Assembly (NCBI RefSeq): GCF_003062295.1
Contig: NZ_PYCN01000004.1
Location: 248,001-312,000, forward strand
Length of the DNA stretch: 64,000 nucleotides
Direction of reading: 5' to 3'
DNA from: Bradyrhizobium algeriense
GTDB lineage: Bacteria; Pseudomonadota; Alphaproteobacteria; Rhizobiales; Xanthobacteraceae
Shown here: positions 61,156 to 64,000 of the stretch, in pieces
Numbering within the stretch: the first letter of the stretch is position 1
How the letters are laid out: every line of letters begins with the position of its first letter
Position numbers and translations under genes: made by a program
Notes under the pieces: model-generated
What the model was told of the DNA's origin: nothing
Database searches by the model: none
The model's input: only the letters and a program-made list of their open reading frames with translations

Positions 61156-61890
61156 TCAGGCGGCTTGCTCTTGCTGCACCGGCGCCCAGGCGAATTCCGG
61201 GTAGTACAGCAGCATCATCCGGTCGACATAGGCGGTGAGGTTGGCGAACTGCTCGGTCCGCTGCCGCAGCGGCGATTCGAAGAACGGCGTCAGGATTCCG
61301 GCGAGCGCGCCGAAGGCGGTGGCGTCCATGCCGCATGGCGTTTCGCCCATCAGAAACGGCTTGTCGCCAAGCTGCACCGACAACGCAAACAGCGAGCGCA
61401 CGGCGAGATCGACGTCCTCTTCGGGCGCGTGACGTCCGAGGCCGCTGAGCAGATAATTCTCGGCGACGCGGAACTGCGCGTCCTCGCGCAGCTTTTCGCG
61501 CAGGTGCAGCGGCACGCTGTCAAAGAAATGCGCGGGGCCCTTGGCAAAATTATCGCCATCGACCCAGCGCGCGCCAACCAGTGCCCAATAAACGTGGTGT
61601 TCGATCATCCGCTCGAACGCCCAGGCCTGCGCACGCGCCTGCAGGCTGAGCGGCGCGTCGAAATCGAAACCGTATTTGGCTTCCAGATGCGCGCGAATGA
61701 AGGTGGAATCGGCGATTGTCTCGGCCTCATCGACGATATAGGGCAACTGCCCCTTCGGCGAAGCCGGCGGCTTGGCCTTCTCCTTGCGATAGGCAAGACC
61801 GGCCATTTTCAGCTGGACCTCGGTTTTGGTCACAAAGGGGCTGATCTCCGGCAGGCCGAAGCCGGCGCCGAAGCCATAAAGGGTAATCAT
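61156..61890 (-). CDS. glutathione S-transferase family protein (metaxin/Fax-like)
   Basis: 244 residues. The thioredoxin-like N-domain (ITLYGFGAGFGLPEISPFVTK, KGQLPYIVDEAETIADST) and helical C-domain (YWALVGARWVDGD; DKPFLMGETPCGMDATAFG) resemble GSTs related to metaxin and failed-axon-connection proteins. It abuts the preceding convergent gene with no gap. A 22-bp near-palindrome shared with the WYL regulator promoter lies 49-70 bp upstream of its start. Confidence 0.85.
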   Translation of the reverse strand: MITLYGFGAGFGLPEISPFVTKTEVQLKMAGLAYRKEKAKPPASPKGQLPYIVDEAETIADSTFIRAHLEAKYGFDFDAPLSLQARAQAWAFERMIEHHVYWALVGARWVDGDNFAKGPAHFFDSVPLHLREKLREDAQFRVAENYLLSGLGRHAPEEDVDLAVRSLFALSVQLGDKPFLMGETPCGMDATAFGALAGILTPFFESPLRQRTEQFANLTAYVDRMMLLYYPEFAWAPVQQEQAA

Positions 61891-61938
61891 GCTGGTCTCC
61901 CGATCTCCAAAAAACGTGTCCCGAGGCTAGTGCCCCCC

Positions 61939-61960
61939 TGCTGCCACCATGGTGTCAGCA
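61939..61960. promoter_or_regulatory. 22-bp near-palindrome (TGCTGNCA...TGNCAGCA), copy 1
   Basis: Only one base pair (positions 6 and 17) breaks perfect symmetry; the centre is CCATGG. It lies upstream of the GST gene. A second copy is at 62251-62272. Confidence 0.7.
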
Positions 61961-62203
61961 GCAACAATGCCGGCCGCGGCCCTCCTCTGGCCGCGGCGTG
62001 CGGGCCTTGCGCACCCACGAGACAAGCTGCCCTTGCGCAAAGGCGCACATTGCTGTGAATGAGCGCCACGCCAGCTCAACCATCGCCCAGCGCAGATCGG
62101 TGGTGACGCACTGGATGGAAACCAGCTGTTCCAACGCAAATCCCTGGGCATTTTCGAGAGGTCCGGGGCTTCCCCGGAAGCCGAAATCGCTGAAAATCGT
62201 CAT
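61955..62203 (-). CDS. small hypothetical protein divergent from the WYL regulator
   Basis: 82 residues from an ATG at 62203 with AAGGGAA about 8 nt upstream. TIFSDFGFRGSPGPLENAQG is followed by a Trp/Ala-rich stretch (RWAMVELAWRSFTAMCAF) and a Cys-rich end (HCCC). No known domain. Its divergent placement around the operator copy at 62251 supports it. However, its stop overlaps the operator copy at 61939, so it remains tentative. Confidence 0.45.
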   Translation of the reverse strand: MTIFSDFGFRGSPGPLENAQGFALEQLVSIQCVTTDLRWAMVELAWRSFTAMCAFAQGQLVSWVRKARTPRPEEGRGRHCCC

Positions 62204-62250
62204 GGACAAATTCCCTTCACTTGAGGTGTTGTCCCGATATACCCACCCCC

Positions 62251-62272
62251 TGCTGCCAACATGCTGTCAGCA
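62251..62272. promoter_or_regulatory. 22-bp near-palindrome (TGCTGNCA...TGNCAGCA), copy 2
   Basis: Matches copy 1 at 61939 in 19 of 22 positions and has the same symmetry with two broken pairs. It is 34 bp before the WYL regulator start, suggesting autoregulation. Confidence 0.7.
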
Positions 62273-62305
62273 TCGGGCAGGTGCTTTTAGAAAAGAGAAC
62301 GCGCC

Positions 62306-63004
62306 ATGCGACGGGCCGACCGGCTGTTCCAGATCATTCAGGTGCTTCGGCGCACAAGGAAGCCTTTGACGGCGGATGCCATCGCCGCCGAGTTGGAAAC
62401 CTCAAAGCGAACCATCTACCGCGATATAACGACGTTGATCGAACAGCGCGTGCCGATCCGCGGCGAAGCCGGCGTGGGCTACATCCTGGAAAAGGGATTC
62501 GACCTGCCGCCCTTGATGCTCACGCCGGATGAGATCGAGGCCTGCGTGCTCGGCGCGCAGTGGGTGGTGGGCCACGCCGATCCCGCGCTGGCGCGCGCCG
62601 CGCAGGACCTGATGGCCAAAGTCGCCGAAACCGTGCCGGAGCGCCTGCGGCCCTTCGTGCTGGAGCCGGCCAGCCGCGCCCGATCGGCATGGAACCGGGA
62701 GCCCGACCGCATCGACATGGTGCGGACCCGGACACAAATCCACGAGGGCAAAAAGATCACGCTGAACTATCGCGACGAGCACGGGCGCGGCAGCCAGCGT
62801 ACGATCTGGCCGATCGCAGTCGGCTATCACGAGGCGGTGCGGATACTCGCGGCGTGGTGTGAACTGCGCAAGGATTTCCGCAGTTTCCGCACCGACCGCG
62901 TCGTCGACGCGGTCTACCATGACGAAAAATATCCGGAGCGGCGCGACATCCTGCGGGCGAAATGGCGGCGCAGCCTGGTCTGGGAAGCGCCCAAGGATAC
63001 CTGA
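62306..63004 (+). CDS. WYL domain transcriptional regulator (YafY-like)
   Basis: 232 residues. N-terminal helix-turn-helix (RADRLFQIIQVLRRTRKPLT, AELETSKRTIYRDITTLIEQ) and a C-terminal WYL domain (about 135-215: TLNYRDEHGRG, IWPIAVGYHEAVRILAAWCE). WYL regulators sense ligands or nucleic acid pieces. The shared 22-bp site suggests that it controls itself, the divergent small ORF and the GST (inference). Confidence 0.9.
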   Translation: MRRADRLFQIIQVLRRTRKPLTADAIAAELETSKRTIYRDITTLIEQRVPIRGEAGVGYILEKGFDLPPLMLTPDEIEACVLGAQWVVGHADPALARAAQDLMAKVAETVPERLRPFVLEPASRARSAWNREPDRIDMVRTRTQIHEGKKITLNYRDEHGRGSQRTIWPIAVGYHEAVRILAAWCELRKDFRSFRTDRVVDAVYHDEKYPERRDILRAKWRRSLVWEAPKDT

Positions 63005-63061
63005 AGAGGATACCTGACGCGGGTGGCTGGCCGCGGCCGTCGTTCCGGGCTAAACGCAGGC

Positions 63062-63409
63062 ATGCAAGGAATCGCCGCCGATCACGAAAACCCCTGCCAG
63101 GCCTGCGGCGCCTGCTGCAGCTACTCGCAGAACTGGCCGCGTTTCACCACCGAGGACGATGCGGCGCTCGACCTGATCCCGGAAGGGCTGGTCAACGAAA
63201 GATTGTCGGGAATGCGCTGCGACGGCGACCGCTGTTCGGCGCTGTCAGGCAAGGTCGGCGAGGCGACGGAGTGCCTGGTCTATGCGGTGCGGCCCGAAGT
63301 GTGCCGCACCTGCATGCCCGGCGATGTCGAATGCGCGATGGCGCGAAAGCGCCACGGATTGCCGGTGCTTCCCGTCGTCCCTGCGAACGCAGGGACCCAT
63401 ACCGCGTGA
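63062..63409 (+). CDS. YkgJ-type cysteine cluster protein with repeat-derived C-terminus
   Basis: 115 residues from the ATG at 63062. CQACGACC near the N-terminus and further Cys pairs (MRCDGDRC; ECLV; VCRTC; EC) form the YkgJ zinc/iron-sulfur-type cluster. The last 11 residues (VVPANAGTHTA) and the TGA are encoded by the left end of the MITE-like element at 63373, which has replaced the original 3' end. Confidence 0.82.
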   Translation: MQGIAADHENPCQACGACCSYSQNWPRFTTEDDAALDLIPEGLVNERLSGMRCDGDRCSALSGKVGEATECLVYAVRPEVCRTCMPGDVECAMARKRHGLPVLPVVPANAGTHTA

Positions 63410-63604
63410 TTTATCGATAAGGCAGTTTGGCCGACGCCTTCTGTAACAACCGAGGCCGGTGGCTATGGGCCCCTGGAAGGGGGAGGATGGAGGCGGCTTT
63501 GCTTGAGCAATCTGCAGCGGCGCGTTGGCTAACGCAGAGCGTCTGCGCCCCCGTGCTTTCTCGATAGATCACGCGGTATGGGTCCCTGCGTTCGCAGGGA
63601 CGAC
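63373..63604. mobile_element. MITE-like element with 47-bp inverted ends, copy 2
   Basis: 232 bp. The left arm begins GTCGTCCCTGCGAACGCAGG and runs through CCATACCGCGTGAT; the right arm is its reverse complement over about 47 bp with two mismatches. The interior (about 137 bp) has no open frame of note and is not repeated elsewhere in the window. The terminal sequence is the same as at 21641-21759. Confidence 0.82.
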
Positions 63605-63621
63605 CGAAGAGCTGGACTGAC

Positions 63622-64000
63622 TTACGCCGTCACCGCTTCCGCAATATCCTCGTCGTCGATTTCGTCCTCGATCGGTTTGAAGGTCGAGAGCGGCTTGGTC
63701 GAAAGGGTGATCGGCTTGCGACCGCCGTGGGATGACGATGAGGCGGAACGCGCGGCGGGTTCGCGCGACAGCGCATAGAGCGTTGAACCGACCCGGCCGC
63801 CGAAATGAATCAGCTCGCGTTCGGTGCAGCTTGCTGCAATCGCAACAGCTAGCGCGTGCAGATGGCTGCGGCGGTAGCAGAATAGCGCCAGCATGGCACG
63901 GACCTCGGACGAAACGCTCTCCACCAGAAGCGGCAGGCCGTTTGCATTGGCGCGATACATCTCGCCAAGCAGCTCGTCGCGGACCGGACAGAAATCGTTC
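63622..64000 (-). CDS. hypothetical protein, N-terminus beyond the right edge
   Basis: The frame is open from 64000 to the stop at 63622 (about 125 residues visible). The first in-window ATG is at 63960, but the sequence before it (NDFCPVRDELLGE) reads through to the edge, so the gene probably starts outside. It contains RSHLHALAVAIAASCTEREL and a Ser-rich, then acidic C-terminus (DEIDDEDI). No family recognised. Confidence 0.65.
   Translation of the reverse strand, partial: NDFCPVRDELLGEMYRANANGLPLLVESVSSEVRAMLALFCYRRSHLHALAVAIAASCTERELIHFGGRVGSTLYALSREPAARSASSSSHGGRKPITLSTKPLSTFKPIEDEIDDEDIAEAVTA

Overview
The window looks like a chromosomal segment of a Bradyrhizobium-type alphaproteobacterium (Bradyrhizobium/Rhodopseudomonas group). 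The supporting signs are high GC, a membrane-anchored CycM-type cytochrome c, several Liv-type ABC transporters, a pim-like acyl-CoA operon, a groESL operon with a degenerate CIRCE box, Usg and zinc-ribbon small proteins, and many short palindromic intergenic repeats of the kinds common in that group. No rRNA, tRNA, CRISPR array, insertion sequence with a transposase, or prophage was seen.

Layout. 1-2450: two tandem Tat-exported family 5 solute-binding proteins (the second runs off the left edge). 2750-6889: cycM, kdsB, pheA, a small exported Gly/Trp/Pro-rich protein and a luciferase-like oxidoreductase. 7274-12047: metF-metH, the methyl branch of methionine synthesis. 12207-14513: two GSTs and small exported or membrane proteins. 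14783-16210: an AT-richer gene for an unrecognised protein with a PD-(D/E)xK nuclease-like C-terminus, the best candidate for something undescribed. 16221-17723: glpK. 17960-25554: a pim-like operon (enoyl-CoA hydratase/3-hydroxyacyl-CoA dehydrogenase, acyl-CoA ligase, two acyl-CoA dehydrogenases, SDR) with no thiolase, divergent from an IclR regulator and separated from it by a 19-bp palindrome. 26670-33118: livGFHM, a decayed livK remnant, and two intact near-duplicate livK genes, each with its own terminator. 33242-36859: glycerate 2-kinase and a PAS-GGDEF-EAL protein.

36960-41196 holds a MarR regulator divergent from livH, a livM-livG fusion and livF, with no binding protein of its own. 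41350-45337: cspA with a terminator-like hairpin in its leader, small proteins, usg and groESL. 45521-45753: a proline iminopeptidase pseudogene. 45971-48610: a PAS-PAS-GAF-GGDEF-EAL protein. 48764-53917: a leftward operon (crotonase, feruloyl-CoA synthase, SDR, thioesterase, Liv-type binding protein) that fits hydroxycinnamate side-chain degradation. 54019-58915: a TRAP transporter with a DUF3237 protein, divergent from pobA (4-hydroxybenzoate to protocatechuate). 59074-64000: a PaaI thioesterase, a LysR regulator, a PNPOx-family protein, a GST, a WYL regulator, a YkgJ-type cysteine-cluster protein and a partial gene at the right edge.

How the parts may work together. A 15-bp inverted repeat (GTTATA-N3-TATAAC) occurs exactly in front of both the crotonase-fcs operon and pobA, and in two diverged copies between marR and livH. 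I infer one MarR-controlled aromatic-acid regulon: uptake by the Liv system, CoA ligation and side-chain shortening, then PobA. A separate 22-bp near-palindrome links the WYL regulator to the neighbouring GST. The regulatory proposals are inferred from sequence alone.
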